A DNA stretch of 64,000 nucleotides from positions 186,001-250,000 of the forward strand of contig JAPLDH010000077.1 of the NCBI GenBank assembly GCA_026391355.1, read 5' to 3'. The DNA is from Bacteroidota bacterium. GTDB taxonomy: Bacteria; Bacteroidota; Bacteroidia; Bacteroidales; FEN-979. Within the stretch, counting starts at the first letter, position 1. Every line of letters begins with the position of its first letter. Of the stretch, positions 29,562 to 37,483 are shown one piece after another. The notes below the pieces were generated by a model, which was not told the DNA's origin, searched no databases, and saw only the letters and a program-made list of their open reading frames with translations. The translations under genes were made by a program, and so were the position numbers.

Positions 29562-31646
29562 TTAGATTTTAATGAATTTCCCGATTTTTACCGTTTTGTT
29601 GCCGGTTACTTTAACTATGTAAATGCCTTTCGGAAGGTTACTGATATCGATGCTTGCTGAAGGCTGGTTTGTGTTTTGTGTCCGGAGTTCCCTTCCATTC
29701 AGATCAAGTATGGAAACCCGGGCTTTAGAAAATGATTCAGGGGTTTCAACGTGAATAGTAAGATCAGCGGGGTTGGGGTAGACGGTCAGATCACCCGGGT
29801 TCACGGGGTTATTCTCAACCCCAACAGGAAAACCGCCGCCATTTATGGTTTTTAATATTGTACCCCATTCTCCAGCAACATAACCTGTATGATTTTCATT
29901 AAAATAAATCGAAGTTAAATTATGGTCTGTCCCGGAATTCTGATTGACCCATGTTATCCCGCCATCAGTCGTCTCCTTGATCAGGTTATCACCAATAACA
30001 TATCCGTGGATACTGCTTGTGAAAAAAACAGAGACAAACGATTCATCAAGTGGCAAACTATACAGTGGTCCAAATCCTACCCCTCCGTTGGTAGTTTTAA
30101 AGATTGTACCAAAGGAACCAACAATGTACCCGGTACCTGGATCCGGGAAATGAATTGAAAGCAATGGGTTAGAGGTTCCCGACACCAGACTCTCCCAATC
30201 TGCTCCTCCACTTGTTGTTCGCAGAATTGTTCCATATTCTCCGACAACAAAGCCGGTATTCATGTCTGTAAAAAAGACAGAAAATAAGGTATTTGTCGTT
30301 CCGGATTCAAGGGTCGCCCAAGTAGCCCCCCCATTGGTTGTCTTAATTATCAAACCGTGATAACCAACAACATATCCTGTGTTTGAATCCGTAAAATAAA
30401 CTGAATTGAATGCCCCTACGACACCTGTAGGCTGAATTGTCCAGAGATCACCACCATTCATTGTTTTAATAATTACCTGGCTATCGTCCCAATAATTTCC
30501 TCCGACAGCATAGCCGGTATTGGCATTGGGGAAAAAAACCGACTTTAATGTTATTGCTGTTCCGGAATTTTGAGTTGCCCACATGGATCCGCCATCCTGC
30601 GTCTTTACTATCGTTCCCAGGTCACCAACTATATATCCGATATCCTCATTTGTAAAACAAATGGAATTAAATCCAACCGTTTTAATACCCAGTGAATAAC
30701 TTGTCCAGGTTGTTCCCCCGGTATTGGTTTTCACGATTTCGCCAATATCTCCGACCGAATATCCTGTTGTAGCATCGGTAAAACAGACACCGAATAAATT
30801 AAACAGGCTCGCCGGAGGTTGAATTATCCAGTTAGTACCGCCATTTGTCGTTTTCATATTCTGACCGGCCCATCCCACGGCATAACCTGTATTTATGTCA
30901 ATAAAATCAATAGAATAAAGTTCAACGGAAGTACCTGAAGCCTGAATAGTCCAGTTTATTCCGCCATTTATGGTTTTTAATATTGTACCATGGTACCCCG
31001 CGGCAAACCCTGTATTCACGTCGGGAAAGCATACTGAATATAAATGGTTTGTCGTTGTGGAATTTTGGACGGTCCAGGTTGCCCCTCCATTGGTGGTTTT
31101 GATAATGGTTCCATTTTCCCCGGCGAAATAGGCGGTATGACCGTCGGTACAAGCCACCGAAAACAGAGCGGTATTTCCAACCCCGGAGATGAGACTGACC
31201 CAGGAGTATCCCCCGTTCTCCGTTTTCAGAATTATTCCCGAATAACCTACGGCAAATCCTGTATCCGCATCCGCAAAAGAAACGGAGGTCAAGCATTGCG
31301 TTGTCCCTGATGGAACGGAATTCCAGGTATCTCCGGCATCCGTGGTTTTTAGGATGGTTCCTTCACTGCCAACCGCATAACCAGTATTGTCTCCGGTAAA
31401 GGAAATGGAGAATAAAGAATTTGTCGTTCCTGAGGGTTTAAATGCCCAGGATGCTCCCCCGTTCGTGGTTTTCAGAAGATTTCCATAATCACCCACACAA
31501 TAACCTGTGGTTGAACCGGTAAAACAAATAGATCGAATGGGATTACCGGTGGGTGAAGGATTTGACCATTCCCATCCCTGTGCATTCGCACAATGCAACC
31601 AAAGCATTAACAATAATAGGGGAAAGATCTTTTTCATATCCTTCAA
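29562..31646 (-). CDS. Secreted Ycf48-like beta-propeller repeat protein with type A T9SS sorting domain
   Basis: Repeats FTDxNTGYAVGxxGTILKTTNGGxTW; C-term LTVYPNPADLTIHVETPESF...LPKGIYIVKVTGNKTVKIGKFIKI. Confidence 0.9.
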   Translation of the reverse strand: MKDMKKIFPLLLLMLWLHCANAQGWEWSNPSPTGNPIRSICFTGSTTGYCVGDYGNLLKTTNGGASWAFKPSGTTNSLFSISFTGDNTGYAVGSEGTILKTTDAGDTWNSVPSGTTQCLTSVSFADADTGFAVGYSGIILKTENGGYSWVSLISGVGNTALFSVACTDGHTAYFAGENGTIIKTTNGGATWTVQNSTTTNHLYSVCFPDVNTGFAAGYHGTILKTINGGINWTIQASGTSVELYSIDFIDINTGYAVGWAGQNMKTTNGGTNWIIQPPASLFNLFGVCFTDATTGYSVGDIGEIVKTNTGGTTWTSYSLGIKTVGFNSICFTNEDIGYIVGDLGTIVKTQDGGSMWATQNSGTAITLKSVFFPNANTGYAVGGNYWDDSQVIIKTMNGGDLWTIQPTGVVGAFNSVYFTDSNTGYVVGYHGLIIKTTNGGATWATLESGTTNTLFSVFFTDMNTGFVVGEYGTILRTTSGGADWESLVSGTSNPLLSIHFPDPGTGYIVGSFGTIFKTTNGGVGFGPLYSLPLDESFVSVFFTSSIHGYVIGDNLIKETTDGGITWVNQNSGTDHNLTSIYFNENHTGYVAGEWGTILKTINGGGFPVGVENNPVNPGDLTVYPNPADLTIHVETPESFSKARVSILDLNGRELRTQNTNQPSASIDISNLPKGIYIVKVTGNKTVKIGKFIKI

Positions 31647-31822
31647 CTATATCTGATGCCGTAAAAGGTATAATTATTTCCGAAATATACGAAAATTCTA
31701 AGAAAACTGTATATCAGAAAAATTGCCGGATGATTATATCGCGAAATGGCTGAAAAGTAAGAAAGCAAAACAGTGAAATGATTTCGCCGCTTTGCTTTCT
31801 TGCTTTTTCACTTTTTGTCCTG

Positions 31823-31895
31823 AGCCTCTCAGGGGACTTGAACCCCCGACCTGCTAATTACGAATCAGCTGCTCTACCAACTGAGCTAAAGAGGC
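31823..31895 (-). tRNA. tRNA-Thr (anticodon CGT)
   Basis: Cloverleaf GCCTCTT-TA-GCTC-AGTTGGTA-GAGC-A-GCTGA-TTCGTAA-TTAGC-AGGTC-GGGGG-TTCAAGT-CCCCT-GAGAGGC-T; CCA not encoded. Confidence 0.95.
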
Positions 31896-31898
31896 AAA

Positions 31899-31951
31899 GC
31901 CCCCTCCCCCGACCCCTCCCCCCAAGGGGGAAGGGGTTCAAGGGTGGGGGC
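31899..31951. repeat. Nested C/G-rich hairpin repeat between two tRNA genes
   Basis: Outer GCCCCCTCCC/GGGTGGGGGC (one mismatch), inner ACCCCTCCCCC/GGGGGAAGGGGT. Confidence 0.7.
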
Positions 31952-31953
31952 AG

Positions 31954-32027
31954 TCGGGATGAGAAGACTCGAACTTCCGACCCCCACGTCCCGAACGTGG
32001 TGCGCTAGCCAACTGCGCTACATCCCG
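31954..32027 (-). tRNA. tRNA-Pro (anticodon CGG)
   Basis: Cloverleaf CGGGATG-TA-GCGC-AGTTGGCTA-GCGC-A-CCACG-TTCGGGA-CGTGG-GGGTC-GGAAG-TTCGAGT-CTTCT-CATCCCG-A. Confidence 0.95.
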
Positions 32028-32201
32028 AAATTTTTTTATCAGGGTTGCGAAATTACAACTTTTTTTAAACAGGTTCTATGGCGAAGAATCTTTTTTAGGA
32101 TGTCGGGGATTAGTTAATTTACGATTGGACGATTGAGTGTTAAAATGTTGTAACTATTCACCCTCTTACAGAAATAATTAATCAATTGAATTTTAATATT
32201 T

Positions 32202-32314
32202 TAACCACAATGGACACGAAGAATGGTCTATGGGCACAAAGGGTAAGTCACCCGTTATTATACTGAGGAACAACGCTTTGTGCTCTTTGTGATTTTTCGT
32301 TGTGCTCTTTGCAG
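32202..32314. repeat. Imperfect inverted repeat built from CACAAAG/CACAA-type words
   Basis: Left ACCACAATGGACACGAAGAATGG...GGCACAAAG; right CTTTGTGCTCTTTGTGATTTTTCGTTGTGCTCTTTGCAGT. Confidence 0.5.
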
Positions 32315-32398
32315 TAAATTTATTTATTTGTTAATCAATGCATTATATAGTGTGAGTTGTTACAAAATGTTAAATAAAGGTTAATAGTGACAGGTTTC

Positions 32399-32429
32399 TG
32401 TAACTTTTGGTAAAAAGGACGTCCTATGG
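32399..32429 (+). promoter_or_regulatory. Putative ECF-sigma-type promoter upstream of the second TPKEA protein
   Basis: TGTAACTTTT...CGTCCTATGG with a 15-nt spacer; matches 27509-27540. Confidence 0.55.
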
Positions 32430-32456
32430 TCATAAACAATAAATTACATTAAAAAC

Positions 32457-32801
32457 ATGATCACAATGAAAACAACAATTTTAATTCTGGGTTTGATGTT
32501 ACTTCTGGGTGGAAAAATTGTTTTTGCAGGAACCTGCAGTGATACTCCGGGCATTTCAACTTCAGCGCCAGAAATCAATATGAAATCAGTTGCACCGGTA
32601 ACACCAAAGGAAGCTACTTTTCTGGAGGCTGTCGAAACTTCCAACATAACTTATTTGTCAATATTTTTACGTCCCCTGACACCAAAAACAGCAACTTTTG
32701 AAGATGATCTGTCGAATGACCCGGAAATGGAGAAAATTTTAAAAGAAACCGCACCCGTGACTCCGGCAACTGCAGATTTCCCTGATAACGAAAAGAATTA
32801 G
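32457..32801 (+). CDS. Small secreted protein with three xAPVTPKEATFED-like motifs; paralogue of 27592-28017
   Basis: Signal peptide MKTTILILGLMLLLGGKIVFAG; VAPVTPKEATFLE, LRPLTPKTATFED, TAPVTPATADFPD. Confidence 0.8.
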   Translation: MITMKTTILILGLMLLLGGKIVFAGTCSDTPGISTSAPEINMKSVAPVTPKEATFLEAVETSNITYLSIFLRPLTPKTATFEDDLSNDPEMEKILKETAPVTPATADFPDNEKN

Positions 32802-32808
32802 CCGGAAC

Positions 32809-32856
32809 GTCAATATACTTACTGATCGCCAGATTTGCGATCAGCAGTATATTGAC
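32809..32856 (+). terminator. Long stable hairpin directly after the second TPKEA gene; no clear U-tract
   Basis: GTCAATATACT-TA-CTGATCGC / GCGATCAG-C-AGTATATTGAC around loop CAGATTT. Confidence 0.5.
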
Positions 32857-33307
32857 CAGCAAAATGGTCCTGAACCATCTCAGCACTCTTTGTAGATCCA
32901 GGAGAGTTTTCTATAGTTAAGTCAGATTTGGGTAGTATCTTTTTATTCCTTCTTGAATGTTCTGATAATCCACAAAACTCTTCTTCCAGCGAAAAAGCAC
33001 GTGACATAATAATATAATATGGCAGCCTTTTAATCAAGAATTCCTGTTTGAGATTTGGGTTATATTACTTAGTCAAAGATAAGAGTGAAATTATTTCCCC
33101 GCAATTGGGGGAACACGCTAATTTATCTTATGGTTTTCCGCAATAACGGCAATAATTTCCAATATTCAAATAACTGTTTTACATTGTATTACGCTAAATA
33201 CTATTCCTTTTAAGGCGAACATTTCAACCGTCGGAGAAATTAACAAACCGGTCGATTTCTTTATTCAGGTTAAATTCCGAGATTTGCATTTTAAAAAATC
33301 AGATCTT

Positions 33308-33556
33308 ATGGAAGAAATTGAAGTTCCTACGGACCATCTGCATGAGGAGATGGAACACAGTGCACGTCATTCGGAAGAACGCTGGATTACGCTGGTTGCA
33401 CTCACGGCTGCTTTACTTGCTGTATTGGCGGCAGTAACATCACTTTTGGCAAGTCATCATGCCAATGAGGCAATGATCGATCAACTCAGGTCATCTGACC
33501 AATGGGCGTTTTATCAGGCCAAGGGGATTAAACTCGCGATCATTGCTCATATATGA
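33308..33556 (+). pseudogene. N-terminal part of a DUF4337-like membrane protein, apparently truncated
   Basis: EVPTDHLHEEMEHSARHSEERWITLVALTAALLAVLAAVTSLLASHHANEAMIDQLRSSDQWAFYQAKGIK then stops at IAHI. Confidence 0.6.
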
Positions 33557-35277
33557 AGCAACGAATGAGACCAGGTAAAACAAAAATAAGTGACAACCTG
33601 CCTCTTATTGAAAGAAAAGGTAAGCCATCTCTCCGTTATTTTTTTATCCTTATTGGAATAATCCTGGTTACCGGTTTAGTCTATCGAGAATCCCTGAAAG
33701 GTGCATTTTTAAGCTATGACGACATTGAAAATGTTGTTAATAACCCATTAATACAACATCTTGCACTGAGCAACATTCCAAAATTTTTTTCCGTCAGCAC
33801 CTTATACATGTTTACACCATTAACCTTCCTTTCCTATGCCGTTAATTATGGGATCAATGGATTAGATCCTTACTGGTTCCGATTGACTAACCTTCTCCTG
33901 CATATGGTGAACGTGACACTTGTTTTTTTTCTGTCATTTCATATACTTAAAAAACAAAAACCTTCAATTATAATTGCGGCTTTATTCGCACTGAACCCGA
34001 TGAATGTTGACAGTGTTTCATGGATATCGTCAAGGAGTAATTTACTTTGCACATTATTCTTCCTCCTTTCATTGATCTGCTATCTCAAATACAGGGGAAA
34101 GAGCAGTAGATTATTTTATGGCCTGAGTTTGGTCACATTTATCCTCTCCCTCCTATCCAAATCATCAGGAATAATGCTTCCTTTTACCTTACTTCTGCTG
34201 GATTATTACCAGAACAGGCAAATGAAAGTAAAAATATTTTATGAGAAAATCCCGTATTTTATAATCGCTTTGATCATTGGGTTGATCACTGTCTATTTCA
34301 GAACGGATACGGGAAACCCACAAACAGTTATTGATTATTCCGTTCCTGACCGCTGCTTTCTATTCTTTTATTCCATCCTCGCCTATTTTATCAAAACCAT
34401 TATCCCGTTCCATCTTTCAGAGATTTATGCGTATCCATTAAAAATCAATGGCTTGCTCCCTTTTCTGTATTATCTGGCACCTGTCATTATAACCGGTTTG
34501 ATTGTGCTGCTGGTTAAACTTAAGGTCAACAAAAAAATTGTTATTTTCGGATTGGGATTTTTCCTGTTGAACATTATTATTACACAAGTTGCATTGCTGG
34601 AAGATGGTTTTCACGCAAACCGGTATGCGTATCTTCCCGGAATTGGTATTATTTTTATCTTGTCTGTCATATTATTTGAAATCTTTGAACAATCCAGTAC
34701 ATGGAAATACCTGGTTCTTTTTATTTTGGTGATAATAGTATCGGGAAATGCATTTGTTACCAGGAAACGGTCGTTAGTGTGGATGGATACAATGTTACTT
34801 TTTGATCATGCAATCAAAAAATCTCCAGGATCTGCTTTCGCTTACAATAACAGGGGAATTGCAAAGTACAACACAAATGATGTTGAAGGCGCGCTGTCTG
34901 ATTATACCCGGGCAATCGCTGAAAACCCAGGATATGCCGGTGCTTTTTACAATCGCGGAATAACCTATTATAACGACCGGCAATTTGAAAAAGCAATGGG
35001 AGACTATACCAGGGCCATAGCGCTAAATCCGCATTTTTTCAGTTGTTACACAGCCAGGGGTGTGCTTGAAATGGATGTCCTTCAGAACGATTCACTGGCT
35101 ATGGTTGATTATAACCGTGCAATTGAGGTCAATCCTTCGTTTGCTCAGGCATATTACAACAGGGGAATTCTTGCTTTGAGGAGAAGCGACCTGACCAATG
35201 CTTGTAAAGATTTTCAGATCGTAAAAAAGCTGGGTTATTCAAGGGCGGATGAATTGATTCACCGCTATTGCCGGTGA
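33553..35277 (+). CDS. Polytopic membrane protein with C-terminal TPR repeats (TMTC-like architecture)
   Basis: Many TM segments; NPMNVDSVSWISSRSNLLCTLFFLLSLICYLKY; TPRs AYNNRGIAKYNTNDVEGALSDYTRAIAENPGYAGAFYNRGITYYNDRQFEKAMGDYTRAIALNP. Confidence 0.88.
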   Translation: MKQRMRPGKTKISDNLPLIERKGKPSLRYFFILIGIILVTGLVYRESLKGAFLSYDDIENVVNNPLIQHLALSNIPKFFSVSTLYMFTPLTFLSYAVNYGINGLDPYWFRLTNLLLHMVNVTLVFFLSFHILKKQKPSIIIAALFALNPMNVDSVSWISSRSNLLCTLFFLLSLICYLKYRGKSSRLFYGLSLVTFILSLLSKSSGIMLPFTLLLLDYYQNRQMKVKIFYEKIPYFIIALIIGLITVYFRTDTGNPQTVIDYSVPDRCFLFFYSILAYFIKTIIPFHLSEIYAYPLKINGLLPFLYYLAPVIITGLIVLLVKLKVNKKIVIFGLGFFLLNIIITQVALLEDGFHANRYAYLPGIGIIFILSVILFEIFEQSSTWKYLVLFILVIIVSGNAFVTRKRSLVWMDTMLLFDHAIKKSPGSAFAYNNRGIAKYNTNDVEGALSDYTRAIAENPGYAGAFYNRGITYYNDRQFEKAMGDYTRAIALNPHFFSCYTARGVLEMDVLQNDSLAMVDYNRAIEVNPSFAQAYYNRGILALRRSDLTNACKDFQIVKKLGYSRADELIHRYCR

Positions 35278-35303
35278 TCGAACAGCATGGTTTGAACTCC
35301 GGT

Positions 35304-36095
35304 TCAATCAATCAAAAGGTTACCCTGAATTCTTCGGTCGGCCAGCAAATCATTGTAAGGATTAATTTTTTTATTTAATGCCTGGAAAGGATCGATCCTG
35401 GCAATTCCAACATATGTTTTGTCTCCTGGTGCGGAAGAAAGAATTTCCCCCCTGGTACTTGTGATCTGACTCATACCAGTGAAGATGAACTCATCCTCGC
35501 CACGTTTTTCAGTTCCAATCCGATTAGCAGTTATCGAAAATACACGGTTCTCAATACACCGGGTTACCATAGCTGCCTGACAATGCGGCATCACGAGGTT
35601 GGAAGGATGAGCAATGATCTGTGCTCCTTGAAGGGCAAGGGAGCGGGTTACTTCCGGAAAAATCCAATCGAAACAGATCATGATCCCGATGTTTACTCCC
35701 CGAACCCGATAAACCTTTGGTGGCTTATTGCCCGGAGAGAACCAAAGTTTTTCCTTGTTGAAAAGGTGCAGCTTCCTGTATATGCCAATGATTTCACTGT
35801 CAGCAACGATCATTGCAGAATTATAAATAGTGTCCCCCTCTTTCTCAACAAAGCCTGCTACGACTATCCCTCCCGTCTTTCCAGAAAGCAATTGCAAAAA
35901 GTGTGTGGTCTCCTCCCCCGGAAATTCACCCATTTCTGTTGTTTCTTCCTTTGATGCAAAAGTGTAGCCTGTAGCAAAAAGTTCGGGTAGAATCAACAGG
36001 TCTGTTTTTAGTGTACATGTCAGATTCAGCACTTCTCTGAAATTCATTTCCTTTTCACCAAAAAGTGGGAACGTCTGGATATATGCTATTTGCAT
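35304..36095 (-). CDS. Carbon-nitrogen hydrolase (nitrilase superfamily)
   Basis: LILPELFATGY (Glu), YRKLHLFNKEK (Lys), GIMICFDWIFPEVTRSLALQGAQIIAHPSN (Cys). Confidence 0.93.
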   Translation of the reverse strand: MQIAYIQTFPLFGEKEMNFREVLNLTCTLKTDLLILPELFATGYTFASKEETTEMGEFPGEETTHFLQLLSGKTGGIVVAGFVEKEGDTIYNSAMIVADSEIIGIYRKLHLFNKEKLWFSPGNKPPKVYRVRGVNIGIMICFDWIFPEVTRSLALQGAQIIAHPSNLVMPHCQAAMVTRCIENRVFSITANRIGTEKRGEDEFIFTGMSQITSTRGEILSSAPGDKTYVGIARIDPFQALNKKINPYNDLLADRRIQGNLLID

Positions 36096-36232
36096 TTCTT
36101 TGATATTTTTACAAATTTACAGATATGGCAGGACAGGTGAACAAAAATTCTTAACATTTCCTATACCAATAACATCAACAATAACGTTTAAGGTAGACCT
36201 TGAATATCACAACCAGAAAATTTCACAATCCT

Positions 36233-37462
36233 ATGACTCTTTTACCAAAAACCGGACTACTTTTATTTTTATTACTGGTGTTAGCCAGTGATTTGTCATA
36301 TTGCCAGATTTTAAGCCATAAAGAAAAACTTCAATTAGCTGATTCCGTCAGAACTATCAAAGTATGGACATACATCAAAGGGGATTCCACTTACTCACCA
36401 TACCTGGAAGCCATTCCGGAAATAAGGCTTACCCTGGGAAATAAAGGTTATCAATTCAAATTCCTTACTTTCACAAAAGCCGATGGAATTTCCCCTGAAA
36501 AATGGAAAAACGGGATTATTTCCAACCTGAAAATATCCGAAGCTTTTCTTGAAGTTACGACACAGATAACAGTCCGGTCAGGCGACAATACGCAAAACCG
36601 TACGATCAATTATGTGGTGGACCCATCGGGTGCTTCCATATATAACCGGAATCAGAATAACTCTCTGGATACCGTTCATATTAATTATTCCTGTTTTGCT
36701 GAAGCAGAATTATATGTCAACTGGAAGAATACACTTGAAAACGGTTTTGCACCGGTATATTCAAAAATTGAAAAACAGGAATCGAATGATATAAGACTCA
36801 TGGTGAAATGGGCTCTTACAGGTATTCCCGGGAGCAAACACCCAATACATGCCAATGAGTCAGCAACTATGAAGGAACCGGAGAAGACCCGGATTGAGTT
36901 CACAGGTTCAATAGGGTTTATGTTCGCTTCAACGATGGATGTAGCCGAAGGTTCTACAATTCTCCATCCGGGGGTTGCAAGATTTCATGCAAATGCTCCA
37001 TACGGACTGGAGTTAGGAATAGAACTCAATACTAATTTTGACGTTACAGGGGGCTACCAGCGAATGGGAACGATGATCAATGTAAATACACCAAAATTAC
37101 AGGAAAGAAAGTCCATACCCACAAATGAGAGCTTTATCCTTGTGGGCGGAAATTATAATTACAGGGCAAATAAATTGCTATCCCCATACATAGGAGCATC
37201 TATCGGGGCATTCAACAATGTACCTAAAGATGATTATTTCAGGGAAGTATGGTATTTTGCCACCGGTTTACATGGTGGTATTAAATTCTACCTGTCAAAG
37301 AGATTCGGATTTCGCATCCAGGCGGAGGCTCTGTACATAATTCACCCTGATGATGCACCATTCCTTTACAGCATGGAAACGTTCAATGTTCCCTGCAATG
37401 CTTTTTCTGATTTACTGCAAATCTCTGTTAACGGTGGGGTTATCCTGAGAATAGGAAATTAA
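36233..37462 (+). CDS. Exported protein, probable outer-membrane beta-barrel C-terminus, function unknown
   Basis: Signal peptide MTLLPKTGLLLFLLLVLASDLSYCQ; C-terminal NYNYRANKLLSPYIGASIGAF...GGIKFYLSKRFGFRIQAEALYI. Confidence 0.7.
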   Translation: MTLLPKTGLLLFLLLVLASDLSYCQILSHKEKLQLADSVRTIKVWTYIKGDSTYSPYLEAIPEIRLTLGNKGYQFKFLTFTKADGISPEKWKNGIISNLKISEAFLEVTTQITVRSGDNTQNRTINYVVDPSGASIYNRNQNNSLDTVHINYSCFAEAELYVNWKNTLENGFAPVYSKIEKQESNDIRLMVKWALTGIPGSKHPIHANESATMKEPEKTRIEFTGSIGFMFASTMDVAEGSTILHPGVARFHANAPYGLELGIELNTNFDVTGGYQRMGTMINVNTPKLQERKSIPTNESFILVGGNYNYRANKLLSPYIGASIGAFNNVPKDDYFREVWYFATGLHGGIKFYLSKRFGFRIQAEALYIIHPDDAPFLYSMETFNVPCNAFSDLLQISVNGGVILRIGN

Positions 37463-37483
37463 TCCTCCTCAATGATCACCAGA

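Noticed and set aside
29562-31646. Regularly spaced repeats that might suggest a CRISPR or satellite
   Set aside because: Period matches Ycf48-type protein repeats (FTDxNTGYAVGxxGTILKTTNGG); no identical DNA repeats with unique spacers.
31778-32008. 76-aa plus-strand ORF ending SRDEKTRTSDPHVPNVVR
   Set aside because: It is the antisense read-through of tRNA-Thr, the hairpin repeat and tRNA-Pro; peptides such as GDLNPRPANYESAALPTELK are a classic tRNA artefact.
32819-33037. 72-aa minus-strand ORF after the TPKEA gene
   Set aside because: No motif, begins within the long hairpin region; coding support not convincing.
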